Source: Komagataeibacter sp. FNDCR2 (GTDB lineage: Bacteria; Pseudomonadota; Alphaproteobacteria; Acetobacterales; Acetobacteraceae). From it: a stretch of DNA of 64,000 nucleotides. Location: the NCBI RefSeq assembly GCF_021295395.1, contig NZ_JAIWOU010000001.1, positions 2,865,001 to 2,929,000 of the forward strand, given 5' to 3'. The notes beneath the pieces are model-generated. The model was not told where the DNA came from. It made no database searches and saw nothing but the letters and a program-made list of their open reading frames with translations. This document shows, piece by piece, positions 56,034 through 64,000 of this stretch (its first letter is position 1; each line of letters opens with the position of its first letter). Position numbers and translations under genes: made by a program.

Positions 56034-56533
56034 AACCCGCACGGCCCGCCCGCTTTGTGTCCTTTGCGCTTCTGCTGCTGGCCACCGGGTGTGACGACAT
56101 GTCGAAACAGCACAAGGAAAATCCTTACGCCAGCGCCGACAGCGCACCGGCGGAGCCTGTGCCGGGCACGGTGGAATACCATGACGCACCGCATCCTGTC
56201 CCCCGGCTTACGATGGGCCTGCTACAGCGTGGCCGGGACGAGTATCACGCCTTCTGCGCGCCCTGCCATGCGGAAACGGGAAATGGTGACGGCATGGTGG
56301 TGCAGCGCGGTTTTCCCGCGCCACTGCCCCTGATGGCGGCTGGTGGGCAAACGGGTGGGCCGATGCACCTGCATGATGTCATCACATCAGGGCAGGGGAT
56401 CATGTACGGCTTTGCCCAACGGATCGGATCGGACGACCGCTGGGCCATCGTGGCCTATCTTTACGCCCTTGGGCGCAGCCAGCACGCCACCCGCGCCGAC
56501 ATGACGCCCGAACAACTGGCGCGCGCGCCATGA
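56030..56533 (+). CDS. actE: Alternative Complex III subunit ActE, monoheme cytochrome c lipoprotein
   Basis: 167 residues. The signal ends in the lipobox LLATGC, so the mature Cys is lipid-modified and the protein hangs on the membrane in the periplasm. One heme site, FCAPCHAETGNGDG, with a likely Met axial ligand further on (in GIMYGF). It takes electrons from ActA and can pass them to the oxidase. ATGA overlaps on both sides. Confidence 0.9.
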   Translation: MKPARPARFVSFALLLLATGCDDMSKQHKENPYASADSAPAEPVPGTVEYHDAPHPVPRLTMGLLQRGRDEYHAFCAPCHAETGNGDGMVVQRGFPAPLPLMAAGGQTGGPMHLHDVITSGQGIMYGFAQRIGSDDRWAIVAYLYALGRSQHATRADMTPEQLARAP

Positions 56534-57582
56534 ACCGCGCATGGCATGGCGTGCTCGTTGTGTCCGTGCTTGCGCTGGTGGTGACCGTGGCGGTTGCGAT
56601 CCGCGCGCCCCATGCGGTTTTTCCCGCATGGCTGGCGGTCTGTGCCGCGTGGATCGGGTGGCCACTGGGCAGCATGGCGCTCCTTCTGGCGCATGCGCTC
56701 AGTGGCGGCCGGTGGGGCGAACTCCTGCGGCCGGGCCTGCGTGCCGGGGTGGCCACATTGCCGCTGGGTATTCCCGCGCTGGTGGGGGTGCTGTGGGGGG
56801 CGGGGTATCTCTATCCATGGATCCGTCCCGATGGGCAGGCGCGGATTACGAATGGTTTCTACCTCAATGGGCCTTTCGCGCTCGGGCGGGTGGTCATCTA
56901 CGTGCTTGCATGGGGCTGCCTAGGGGTCTTCTGCCTGCGGGGGCGCGATCTGGGGCGGGTCGCGCCGGGCGGGCTGATCGTGCTGGCCTTTACCTTCGGC
57001 TTCGCCGCGATAGACCTGACGGAATCGCTTGATCCCCATTTCAGTTCCAGCGCCTATGGCCTGATCGCTTCCGCCGGGGCGGTGTTGCTGGCCTTTGCAA
57101 TGGCGGTCCTGTTTGAAGGAATACGGGCGAATGCTGCGGAACTGCGTGACCTGGCGCGCCTGCTGCTGGGGCTGACGGTCCTGTGGGCCTATCTGGATTT
57201 CATGCAGTTCCTGATTGTGTGGCAGTCCAACCTGCCGGTGGAGGCCGCGTGGTACGCGCCCCGCCTGCGGGGCGGGTGGGGTGCGGTGGCGATCGCCATT
57301 GCCGGGCTGCATTTCCTCCTGCCTTTCGTCCTGCTGCTGCTGCCCCCCCTACAGGCCCGGCGGCGTGTTGTCGTGCTGGTGGCGGGGTTGCTGGTCAGTA
57401 TGGAAATTGTCCGTAACCTCTGGCTGGTCCTGCCGACATGGACACCACCCGTGCCATTATGGGGTGTGCCGCTATCGCTCGCGTTCCTTGGCGGCGGGAG
57501 TGCCTTGCTGGTTTTGTGGCACAGGGGCCGGGAGCGGGCGGTATCGTCGTGCCCCATGCAGCCGGGAGATGCCCGTGTCTGA
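56530..57582 (+). CDS. actF: Alternative Complex III subunit ActF, NrfD-like paralogue
   Basis: 350 residues with about ten membrane segments. It resembles ActC distantly and has the usual ActF stretches DLTESLDPHFSSSAYG and YLDFMQFLIVWQSNLPVEA. In ACIII structures it forms part of the membrane arm and is proposed to help in proton movement. It overlaps the next gene by 14 bases. Confidence 0.88.
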   Translation: MNRAWHGVLVVSVLALVVTVAVAIRAPHAVFPAWLAVCAAWIGWPLGSMALLLAHALSGGRWGELLRPGLRAGVATLPLGIPALVGVLWGAGYLYPWIRPDGQARITNGFYLNGPFALGRVVIYVLAWGCLGVFCLRGRDLGRVAPGGLIVLAFTFGFAAIDLTESLDPHFSSSAYGLIASAGAVLLAFAMAVLFEGIRANAAELRDLARLLLGLTVLWAYLDFMQFLIVWQSNLPVEAAWYAPRLRGGWGAVAIAIAGLHFLLPFVLLLLPPLQARRRVVVLVAGLLVSMEIVRNLWLVLPTWTPPVPLWGVPLSLAFLGGGSALLVLWHRGRERAVSSCPMQPGDARV

Positions 57583-57958
57583 GCCGCATGGACCGCCGGA
57601 GGTGGAACCGACCCATCATGAAACCCGCGACATTTCGCTGCGCGCGGTCATTGGCGGGGGCGTGTTCATCGGCCTTGCCGTGGGGGGGCTGGTGATCGTG
57701 GCCGACATGCTGTTTCCGCAAAAATCGCTCGACCGCCTGCTCAAGCCGCCATTCCCGGTGATTGCGGAACCGGCACTGCAATCCGATCCGGTGGCGGACA
57801 TGGTGGCGTTCCATGCACGCGAAATGGCCGTGCTGAACGGTTTTGGCTGGACCGACCCAGCCCGTGGCATGGGCCACATCCCCATCGAACAGGCCATGCG
57901 ACAGATCGTGCGTGAAGGCATCAAGGGCTGGCCCGTGGAGGGAGGGACCGGGCCATGA
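57569..57958 (+). CDS. Small single-TM protein of the ACIII operon
   Basis: 129 residues if started at the ATG at 57569. A GTG at 57575 has a better-placed ribosome site (GGGAG at 6 bases) and would give 127. One membrane segment (AVIGGGVFIGLAVGGLVIVAD), then a periplasmic part with no cysteine motif. In its place some operons carry small accessory genes of unknown role. The ATGA overlap with sco shows it is co-translated. Confidence 0.7.
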   Translation: MPVSEPHGPPEVEPTHHETRDISLRAVIGGGVFIGLAVGGLVIVADMLFPQKSLDRLLKPPFPVIAEPALQSDPVADMVAFHAREMAVLNGFGWTDPARGMGHIPIEQAMRQIVREGIKGWPVEGGTGP

Positions 57959-58752
57959 CCATGCCGCGCCGCGCAACGGGTGTGAAATGGGCCCTGCTGG
58001 CATGTCTGGCCGCCCTGTCATGGCCCGTGCCCGGCGCGGCGGATGACGCGATGACGGCGCTGGCTTTTACGCCGCATCAGGGGGCGCTATTGCCGCTCGA
58101 CGCCCGGTTTGCCGATGCGACCGGTCAGGTCCGGCCGCTGGGTAACTTCCTTGGTGGCAGGCCCGCCATCGTGTCCATGGGTTATTATGCCTGCCCCAAT
58201 ATGTGTGAACTGGAGCGCACCGACCTGCTGCATGCGCTGGCGCGCAGCGGGCTGAAAACCCCGTCCGACTATACTCTGGTGGTGGTCAGTATCGACCCAT
58301 CGGAAACGCCCGCCATGGCGCGTCAGGCCCGTGAGGACGATCTGGCGCATTTTCCCGTAACGGCGGCGGAACAGGGGTGGCATTTCCTGACCGGGGATTC
58401 CGCCAGTATCCAGCGCCTGTCACGCGCGGTGGGGTTTCATGCGCGCTACGACCCCGGGCTTCGACAGTACGTTCATCCCATGGGGCTGGTATTTGTTACC
58501 CCGGCGGGCATGGTTTCCGGTTATGTCCTGGGTATCGGCTACCAACCGGGCGATGTACGGCAGGCCGTGGCCCATGCGGCGCGTGGCGAGCGTGTTACGG
58601 CGTCGCCCATCCTGCTGCTGTGCTTTCACTATGATGAAACGACGGGACGTTACACGCTGGCGGTTGAAAAGCTGCTACGGATCGGGGCCGTGCTGACCGT
58701 GCTGATGCTGGGATCGGTACTGGCCATGGCCCATGGGCGGGGCCGCCGATGA
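57955..58752 (+). CDS. Sco1/SenC copper chaperone for cytochrome oxidase
   Basis: 265 residues. Signal-like N-terminus (about 11-28), then a thioredoxin fold with the copper ligands Cys80 and Cys84 in GYYACPNMCELE and His174 in QYVHPMGLVFVTPAG. An additional C-terminal membrane helix (IGAVLTVLMLGSVLAMAHG) gives the anchor. It loads copper on the CuA site of subunit II. ATGA overlaps on both sides. Confidence 0.9.
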   Translation: MTMPRRATGVKWALLACLAALSWPVPGAADDAMTALAFTPHQGALLPLDARFADATGQVRPLGNFLGGRPAIVSMGYYACPNMCELERTDLLHALARSGLKTPSDYTLVVVSIDPSETPAMARQAREDDLAHFPVTAAEQGWHFLTGDSASIQRLSRAVGFHARYDPGLRQYVHPMGLVFVTPAGMVSGYVLGIGYQPGDVRQAVAHAARGERVTASPILLLCFHYDETTGRYTLAVEKLLRIGAVLTVLMLGSVLAMAHGRGRR

Positions 58753-59747
58753 GCTGGCTTCCCGAAGCATCATCGCATGCCGTGCGGGTTGATGTCCTGC
58801 TGGCGGGGCTGCTGCTGATCAGTCTGGCGGTGCTGGGGCTGGTGTTCGGGTTGATGTTTCTCAATATCATCCGTTTTCGGGTGGGGAGCCGGATGCCCGT
58901 CGCGCATGAGGTGGCGGCCCATAAAAGCTGGCGTTTGGAGATTGGCTGGACCACGGCGACACTGGTGATTTTCTTCGCCCTGTTCATATGGGCGGCGCGT
59001 CTGTACGTGGTGGGGTTCCAGCCGCCCACGGGCGCGATCCAGATTTATGTAACGGGCAAGCAGTGGATGTGGAAGGTCCAGTATCCGGGCGGCCAGCGTG
59101 AGATCAATGCCCTGCATGTTCCGCTAGGCCGGGCCGTACAGCTTTTGCTGACATCGGAAGATGTCATCCATGATTTCTCGATACCCGTCCTGCGGATCAA
59201 GCATGACGTCCTGCCGGGGCGGTACCAGAGCCTGTGGTTCATCGCCACCCGGACGGGATCGTTTCGTTTTTACTGCACGCAGTTCTGCGGCATCGGGCAT
59301 TCGCGCATGACCGGCACGCTGGAAGTCCTGAACAGCACCGACTACGCCGACTGGCTGGACCATACGCCCGCCAGCGGAAGCCTGGCCACGACGGGGGAAG
59401 CCCTGTTCATCCGTAACGGATGTAGCGGCTGCCACGTATCGGGGCGTTACGCGCCCGATGCGCAGGAGACTGCCCGCGCGCCGTCCATGGTGGGGCTGTA
59501 CGGCGCCGTGGTGCCCGGCCCCGATGGGCGGCCCGTGCGGGTGGATGGCGCCTTCCTGCATGACGCCATCCTCCATGCACGCGCAGGCCGCGCGCCTGCG
59601 GGAACCTACACCACTGAAATGCCGTCGTTTCGCGGCGTGCTGGGGGAGGACGAACTGACGGCGCTGGTTGCCTATATCCAGACATTATCGCCATCCGTTC
59701 CATCGGGCGCGCAGGCCGTGGCCCAGACCCCGCGTGAAGGGAAGTGA
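58749..59747 (+). CDS. coxB: Cytochrome c oxidase subunit II with C-terminal heme c (caa3 type)
   Basis: 332 residues. Two membrane helices (about 17-40 and 68-88). The cupredoxin domain has WMWKVQYPGG and the CuA ligands: His in DVIHDFSIPV, then FYCTQFCGIGHSRM (two Cys, His, Met). A cytochrome c domain at the C-terminus has CSGCH and the probable Met ligand in YTTEMPSFRG. This is the caa3 layout. It accepts electrons from ActE or a soluble cytochrome. Overlaps coxA by GTGA. Confidence 0.92.
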   Translation: MSWLPEASSHAVRVDVLLAGLLLISLAVLGLVFGLMFLNIIRFRVGSRMPVAHEVAAHKSWRLEIGWTTATLVIFFALFIWAARLYVVGFQPPTGAIQIYVTGKQWMWKVQYPGGQREINALHVPLGRAVQLLLTSEDVIHDFSIPVLRIKHDVLPGRYQSLWFIATRTGSFRFYCTQFCGIGHSRMTGTLEVLNSTDYADWLDHTPASGSLATTGEALFIRNGCSGCHVSGRYAPDAQETARAPSMVGLYGAVVPGPDGRPVRVDGAFLHDAILHARAGRAPAGTYTTEMPSFRGVLGEDELTALVAYIQTLSPSVPSGAQAVAQTPREGK

Positions 59748-61393
59748 CCGTCATGGCCCCCCAGCCCGGCAGTGAACGCAGTTACCTGTGGCAGGACGGC
59801 ACCCTGCGGTCATGGCTGCTGACAACCGACCATAAACGGATCGCGCTGCTGTACATGGCCTCCATCACCGTGTTCTTCGCCATTGGCAGCATGGGGGCGG
59901 CCCTGATCCGGCTGCACCTGATCATGCCGACGGGCGCGATCGTGTCGGACGAGACCTACAGCCGCATGTTCACCCTGCACGGCGTTGTCATGGTCTGGCT
60001 GTTTCTCGTGCCCTCCATTCCCGTCACGCTGGGCAATTTCCTCGTTCCCCTGATGCTGGGGGCACGTGACCTGGCCTTTCCGCGGCTTAACCTGATCAGT
60101 TGGTACCTGTTCGTCATGGCCGGGATGCTGGTGGTGTACGGGCTGTTCCGTGGGGGGCTGGAAACCGGGTGGACATTCTATACGCCGCTTTCCACCGATT
60201 ATACGCAGGGTCGGGTGCTGCCGGTCGTGGCGGGTGTCTTCCTGAGCGGCTTTTCGTCCATCGCCACCGGGGTCAACTTCATCATAAGCATCCACCAGCT
60301 ACGTGCGCCGGGCATGACGTGGTATCGCCTGCCGCTCATGCTCTGGGCGCTGTATGCCACCAGTGTCATTTTCGTGCTGGCAACCCCGGTACTCAGCATT
60401 ACGTTGCTGCTTCTGGCGTTTGAGTACTTTTTTCGTGTCGGCGTGTTCGATCCTGCCCTGGGGGGGGATCCGCTGCTGTTTCAGCACCTGTTCTGGTTCT
60501 ACTCCCACCCGGCAGTTTACATCATGATCCTGCCGGGCATGGGGGTGATCAGCGAGGTGGTCAGCACTTTCTGCCACAAGCCGGTTTTCGGATACAGGTT
60601 CGTGGCGTGGTCGTCCATTTCCATTGCGGCCATCGGCTTTCTGGTCTGGGGGCACCATATGTTCGTGGCCGGGACATCACTTTACGCCGCCGTTGTATTT
60701 TCCATGCTGAGTTTCCTTGTCTCCGTTCCTTCGGCCATCAAGGTCTTCAACTGGCTGGGCACCATGCATGGCGGCGCCATCCGGCTTGATGCGCCCATGC
60801 TGTACGCCATGGGCTTTATCGGGCTGTTTACGGTGGGGGGACTGACCGGGCTGTTCCTTGCTTCCCTGGCCAGTGACGTGCATCTGACACAGACATATTT
60901 CGTGGTGGCCCATTTCCATTACATCATGGTGGGGGGAATGGTGTCCGCCTATTTTGCCGGGCTGCATTACTGGTGGCCCAAAATAACGGGACGCATTTAC
61001 CCCGAAATGTGGGGGCGGACGGCGGCGGCGCTTCTGTTCTTTGGCTTCAACCTGACATTCTTTCCGCAGTTCCTGCTTGGTTATGAAGGAATGCCGCGAC
61101 GCTACGCGACCTATCCCGCGCAGTTCCAGGTGCTTAATGTGCTGTCTTCCGCCGGGGCCAGTATCCTTGCCCTCGCCTATATCCTGCCGCTGGTCTATTT
61201 TACGTGGTCGCTGTTTCGTGGCGCGCGCGCAAGTGACAACCCATGGCAGGCGACAGGGCTGGAATGGCGCACATCCTCCCCGCCGCCGACGGAAAACTTC
61301 ATCCATCCCCCCGTCATGACCCATGAGGCCTATGATTACGCCGCACTGGATCAGGCGCATGACGCCGCGCGGCAGGAGGAAGCGCATGGCTGA
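59744..61393 (+). CDS. coxA: Cytochrome c oxidase subunit I, A2-type
   Basis: 549 residues, about 12 membrane helices. Heme a His in FTLHGVVMVWLF, CuB ligands in FWFYSHPAVYIMILPGMG (His with the cross-linked Tyr) and WGHHMFVAG (two His), and the two heme ligands in FVVAHFHYIMVGG. The sequence reads YSHPAV where A1-type enzymes have GHPEV, so the D-channel Glu is absent and a Tyr-Ser pair takes its place (A2 family). It starts at a GTG that overlaps the coxB stop. It reduces oxygen to water and pumps protons. Confidence 0.95.
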   Translation: MTVMAPQPGSERSYLWQDGTLRSWLLTTDHKRIALLYMASITVFFAIGSMGAALIRLHLIMPTGAIVSDETYSRMFTLHGVVMVWLFLVPSIPVTLGNFLVPLMLGARDLAFPRLNLISWYLFVMAGMLVVYGLFRGGLETGWTFYTPLSTDYTQGRVLPVVAGVFLSGFSSIATGVNFIISIHQLRAPGMTWYRLPLMLWALYATSVIFVLATPVLSITLLLLAFEYFFRVGVFDPALGGDPLLFQHLFWFYSHPAVYIMILPGMGVISEVVSTFCHKPVFGYRFVAWSSISIAAIGFLVWGHHMFVAGTSLYAAVVFSMLSFLVSVPSAIKVFNWLGTMHGGAIRLDAPMLYAMGFIGLFTVGGLTGLFLASLASDVHLTQTYFVVAHFHYIMVGGMVSAYFAGLHYWWPKITGRIYPEMWGRTAAALLFFGFNLTFFPQFLLGYEGMPRRYATYPAQFQVLNVLSSAGASILALAYILPLVYFTWSLFRGARASDNPWQATGLEWRTSSPPPTENFIHPPVMTHEAYDYAALDQAHDAARQEEAHG

Positions 61394-62018
61394 TCACCTC
61401 GCGCCCTATGATACGCCCCTGCACCGTGACGAAACGGCAGTGGCCGGCATGTGGCTGTTTCTGGCCAGTGAAGTCCTGCTGTTTGGCGGGCTGTTCCTGA
61501 TCGTTCTGGTCTATTCGCACACGCATGCGGCGGGATGGGCTCTCGGGGTGCGGCATACCAGCCTGACGATCGGCTGTATAAATACACTGTTACTGATAAC
61601 CAGCAGCGCCGTTTATACCCTTGCGGTGGAGGCGGCCCGGCAGGGAAAGGACCGCCGCATCATTCCCGCCGGGCTGGGGGCGGCGGGACTGGGGGTGGTG
61701 TTCCTTGTGCTCAAAAGCCGGGAATGGCGTCTTGAGTTTACGGAACACCTGTTTCCCGGTGCGGACTTTTCCATTTCCGGGCCGGATGCGGGCGGTGCGC
61801 AACTGTTCTACAGTTTTTATTTCCTGTCCACCGCATTGCATGGGCTGCATATGCTGGTCGGTATCGGGCTGATCGTGTGGGTCTGCTACCGGACCCGGGC
61901 ACGGATGGGCCAGCGTGCTTCCGACATGGCGGTGGATGTGGTGGGACTGTACTGGAGTTTTGTCGATCTTGTCTGGATCCTGCTTTTCCCGGTCCTCTAC
62001 CTGATCGGGCGGGCGTGA
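61386..62018 (+). CDS. coxC: Cytochrome c oxidase subunit III
   Basis: 210 residues with five membrane helices, as in the short bacterial subunit III. It has VAGMWLFLASEVLLFGGLFL at the start and YFLSTALHGLHMLVGIGLI and DVVGLYWSFVDLVWILLFPV near the end, all typical. The ATG at 61386 overlaps the coxA stop by eight bases. A longer open frame to 61323 is a shadow of coxA. Confidence 0.92.
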   Translation: MADHLAPYDTPLHRDETAVAGMWLFLASEVLLFGGLFLIVLVYSHTHAAGWALGVRHTSLTIGCINTLLLITSSAVYTLAVEAARQGKDRRIIPAGLGAAGLGVVFLVLKSREWRLEFTEHLFPGADFSISGPDAGGAQLFYSFYFLSTALHGLHMLVGIGLIVWVCYRTRARMGQRASDMAVDVVGLYWSFVDLVWILLFPVLYLIGRA

Positions 62019-62332
62019 TGGCGCGTATCGTGGCGTGCTGGGTTCTGCTCATGCTGCTTTTTGGGGAAGAGCTGATCATGGCAAAAATCGGTTTCACCCC
62101 CGGCATCTGCGCAGGCGCGGTCCTTATGGGGCTGATTATTGTATTCGGCTTCATGCGGATTGCGCAGGCACCGCCTCTGGCCGCGATATTTGCACTGGGC
62201 GGCCTGTTCTGGCTGACAATATTACTGGCGCTAGGCAGTCTGGACAGCTTTACCCGAACAAATTTCGCCGTAGGCGACAGCCTGTCTTCCCGATCCCATC
62301 ATGTACCAGCGTCACGGGGCGTCTCCCCCTGA
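62018..62332 (+). CDS. Cytochrome c oxidase subunit IV (prokaryotic type)
   Basis: 104 residues. Three hydrophobic segments (VACWVLLMLLFGEELIMA, GAVLMGLIIVFGFMRIA, IFALGGLFWLTILLALGS) form the pattern of the small COX4_pro/CtaF subunit, with the C-terminal SLDSFTR. It overlaps the coxC stop (TGATG). The last gene of the operon. The final 20 residues are polar and may be an extension. Confidence 0.8.
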   Translation: MARIVACWVLLMLLFGEELIMAKIGFTPGICAGAVLMGLIIVFGFMRIAQAPPLAAIFALGGLFWLTILLALGSLDSFTRTNFAVGDSLSSRSHHVPASRGVSP

Positions 62333-62555
62333 CATGGCCCGCGCATGTTTTCGAGGCCTGTTTTTCATCTTCCCCGATCAGCCGATCGCCCCGTTGATGC
62401 GTTGAGACCAGATCAGGCTGGCGACCGGATATGGCGGGAACCGGCTCGGGGACCACGATCATGAAGATGCTGCGCATTCCACGGGTTTCAGGCAGGTCCG
62501 ATACTTCGGCTGTACTGGCGGGTGCCGCCCAAACCTGCCGGGGTTGCGCCACGGC

Positions 62556-64000
62556 ATGAATGCGATTGTCCGTCTCGCACTCGCGCGGCCCTATACATTC
62601 GTGGTGATGGCCATCCTGATCGTTTTTATCGGTGTGCTGTCCGCCATCCGGACGCCGAAGGATATCTTTCCCGAAATCCGCATCCCCATCATTGCCGTGG
62701 CCTGGACCTACAGCAACCTTTCACCGCAGGACATGTCGGGGCGCATCGAACTTCCGTTCCAGCGCGTCCTGACCACGACGGTGAACAATATCGAACATAT
62801 CGAGGGGCAGTCGCTGACGGGGATCGGGGTTACGAAAATCTTCTTCCAGCCGGGAACCGATGTCCGCATCGCTAATGCGCAGGTTACGGCCATCGCCCAG
62901 ACCATCCTCCGCCAGCTTCCCATTGGCACCACACCCCCGCTGATCCTCAATTACAGCGCCTCCACGGTGCCTATCGTCCAGCTTGCGCTGTCGGGCGCGG
63001 GCCTGAGCGAACAGCAATTGTATGATTATGGCTTCAACTTCATCCGCAACCGGCTGGTTACCGTGCCGGGGGCCGCCATTCCCTATCCCTATGGCGGCCG
63101 GGTGCGCCAGATCCAGATGGACCTTGACCCCGGGCAACTGCAATCGCGCGGCGTATCGGCGCAGGATGTAGGCAACGCGCTGACAAGCCAGACACAGATC
63201 ACGCCGGCTGGCTTCGTGAAGATTGGCGAGTACCAGTATAACTTCAGGTTGAACAATGCGCCGCTTTCCGTGGAGCTGCTGAACAGCCTGCCCGTGCGAA
63301 CGGTCAATGGCGCGGTGGTGCGCGTGCGCGATGTGGCCCATGTGCGTGATGGCTCAACGCCCCAGCAGAATGTGGTCCATGTGGACGGGCAGCGTTCCGC
63401 CCTGATGACGGTGCTGAAATCGGGCGCCACCTCCACCATCGCGATCGTGGCGGGGATCAAGGCGATGATGCCCGATGCGACGCGCGGATTGCCGAAGCAG
63501 CTCAGGCTCAAGCCCGTCAACGACCAGTCGCTGTTCGTGAAGGCCGCCGTGAACGGCGTGGTCCGCGAAGGCGCGATCGCGGCTGGCCTGACCAGCCTCA
63601 TGATCCTGCTGTTCCTGGGTTCGTGGCGGTCCACGCTTATCGTGGCCACGTCCATTCCCCTGTCGGTCCTGGGGGCAATTACGGCGCTTTCCGCGCTGGG
63701 GGAAACGCTGAATGTCATGACCTTGGGCGGTCTTGCGCTGGCCGTGGGCATCCTGGTGGATGAGGCCACGGTCACGATCGAGAATATCGAGCGTCATCTG
63801 GAAATGGGCAAGGATGTCCATGCCGCCATCATTGACGGATCGGGTGAGATCATCGTTCCGGCTTTTCTCTCGCTCATATGCATCTGCATCGTGTTCGTCC
63901 CGATGTTCTACCTGCCGGGCATCGCGGGTTTCCTGTTCGTGCCCATGGCGTTTTCGGTCATGTTCGCCATGGTGATGTCCTTTATCCTGTCACGCACGCT
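62556..64000 (+). CDS. RND efflux permease, 5' part (runs off the window)
   Basis: About 481 codons are visible from the ATG at 62556 (MNAIVRLALARPYTFVVMA) to the end without a stop. TM1, then a large periplasmic part starting FPEIRIPIIAVAWTYSNLSP, then TM2-TM4 with LMILLFLGSWRSTLIVAT and LGGLALAVGILVDEATVTIE, in which Asp is the proton-relay residue of the family, and IERHLEMGK. It is of the HAE1/MdtC type. It should pair with a membrane fusion protein and outer-membrane channel, but neither lies upstream. About 220 bases with no clear gene separate it from the oxidase operon. Confidence 0.9.
   Translation, partial: MNAIVRLALARPYTFVVMAILIVFIGVLSAIRTPKDIFPEIRIPIIAVAWTYSNLSPQDMSGRIELPFQRVLTTTVNNIEHIEGQSLTGIGVTKIFFQPGTDVRIANAQVTAIAQTILRQLPIGTTPPLILNYSASTVPIVQLALSGAGLSEQQLYDYGFNFIRNRLVTVPGAAIPYPYGGRVRQIQMDLDPGQLQSRGVSAQDVGNALTSQTQITPAGFVKIGEYQYNFRLNNAPLSVELLNSLPVRTVNGAVVRVRDVAHVRDGSTPQQNVVHVDGQRSALMTVLKSGATSTIAIVAGIKAMMPDATRGLPKQLRLKPVNDQSLFVKAAVNGVVREGAIAAGLTSLMILLFLGSWRSTLIVATSIPLSVLGAITALSALGETLNVMTLGGLALAVGILVDEATVTIENIERHLEMGKDVHAAIIDGSGEIIVPAFLSLICICIVFVPMFYLPGIAGFLFVPMAFSVMFAMVMSFILSRT

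Noticed and set aside
62250-62552. 100-codon minus-strand frame upstream of the RND gene
   Set aside because: It overlaps the subunit IV gene end, has no start signal and no domain; no membrane fusion protein could be found in this gap either.

Overview
The window looks like chromosome of an acetic acid bacterium (Acetobacteraceae, most likely Komagataeibacter or a close relative). This rests on recognition of protein families, not on a database search. The strongest clues are a gluconate 5-dehydrogenase very like that of Gluconobacter, a 2-ketogluconate-reductase-like dehydrogenase with sugar-acid transport genes and an OprB porin, and IS5-type insertion sequences. It begins inside a 23S rRNA gene, followed by 5S rRNA and tRNA-fMet (1-2651).

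From 2.65 to about 19 kb the sequence is accessory. A 15-base copy of the tRNA-fMet 3' end recurs at 9502-9516, followed by a strong terminator, so 2652-9516 looks like an island inserted between the tRNA and its own terminator. The island holds a relic of the ImuB-DnaE2 mutagenesis cassette, a Ski2-like helicase preceded by a GExK nuclease fragment (Hachiman-like), an IS5-family element and a beheaded SDR gene. Next come a restriction-endonuclease-like gene, a methyltransferase cut by a second copy of the same IS, a dead MFS gene, a degenerate IS3 element, an ISL3 fragment and the end of a third IS5 copy. The region closes with a two-gene operon: a SLOG domain protein with four membrane segments, and a TIR protein with one membrane segment and five C-terminal repeats. 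This pair is the best candidate for a little-described system, a membrane-based Thoeris-like defence.

From 19 to 33 kb there are housekeeping and metabolic genes: an FAD monooxygenase, a His/Asp-rich exported protein, NhaA, an EF-hand/DUF3500 pair, a two-domain rhodanese, a TPR-sulfotransferase fusion, gluconate 5-dehydrogenase, and an ScfR-type regulator facing a degenerate acetyl-CoA-synthetase-like gene. From 33.6 to 39.5 kb a co-directional cluster (Gfo/Idh/MocA oxidoreductase, MHS transporter, hydratase, 2-hydroxyacid dehydrogenase, OprB porin) suggests uptake and breakdown of a sugar acid. It is followed by IS and VapC relics.

From 40 to 50 kb are a CYTH-CHAD protein, a YkgJ-type cysteine-cluster protein, a stand-alone LigD-type polymerase, a CHASE3/HAMP/GAF/GGDEF diguanylate cyclase and a soluble globin-coupled methyl-accepting protein. 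Two related palindromic repeats lie in this part.

From 50.6 to 62.3 kb a tightly overlapped operon encodes Alternative Complex III (ActA-F), an Sco copper chaperone and a caa3-type cytochrome c oxidase with the A2-type YSHPxV motif. It forms a complete quinol-to-oxygen branch. Acetic acid bacteria are known mainly for ubiquinol oxidases, so this operon is notable. The window ends inside an RND efflux permease gene.
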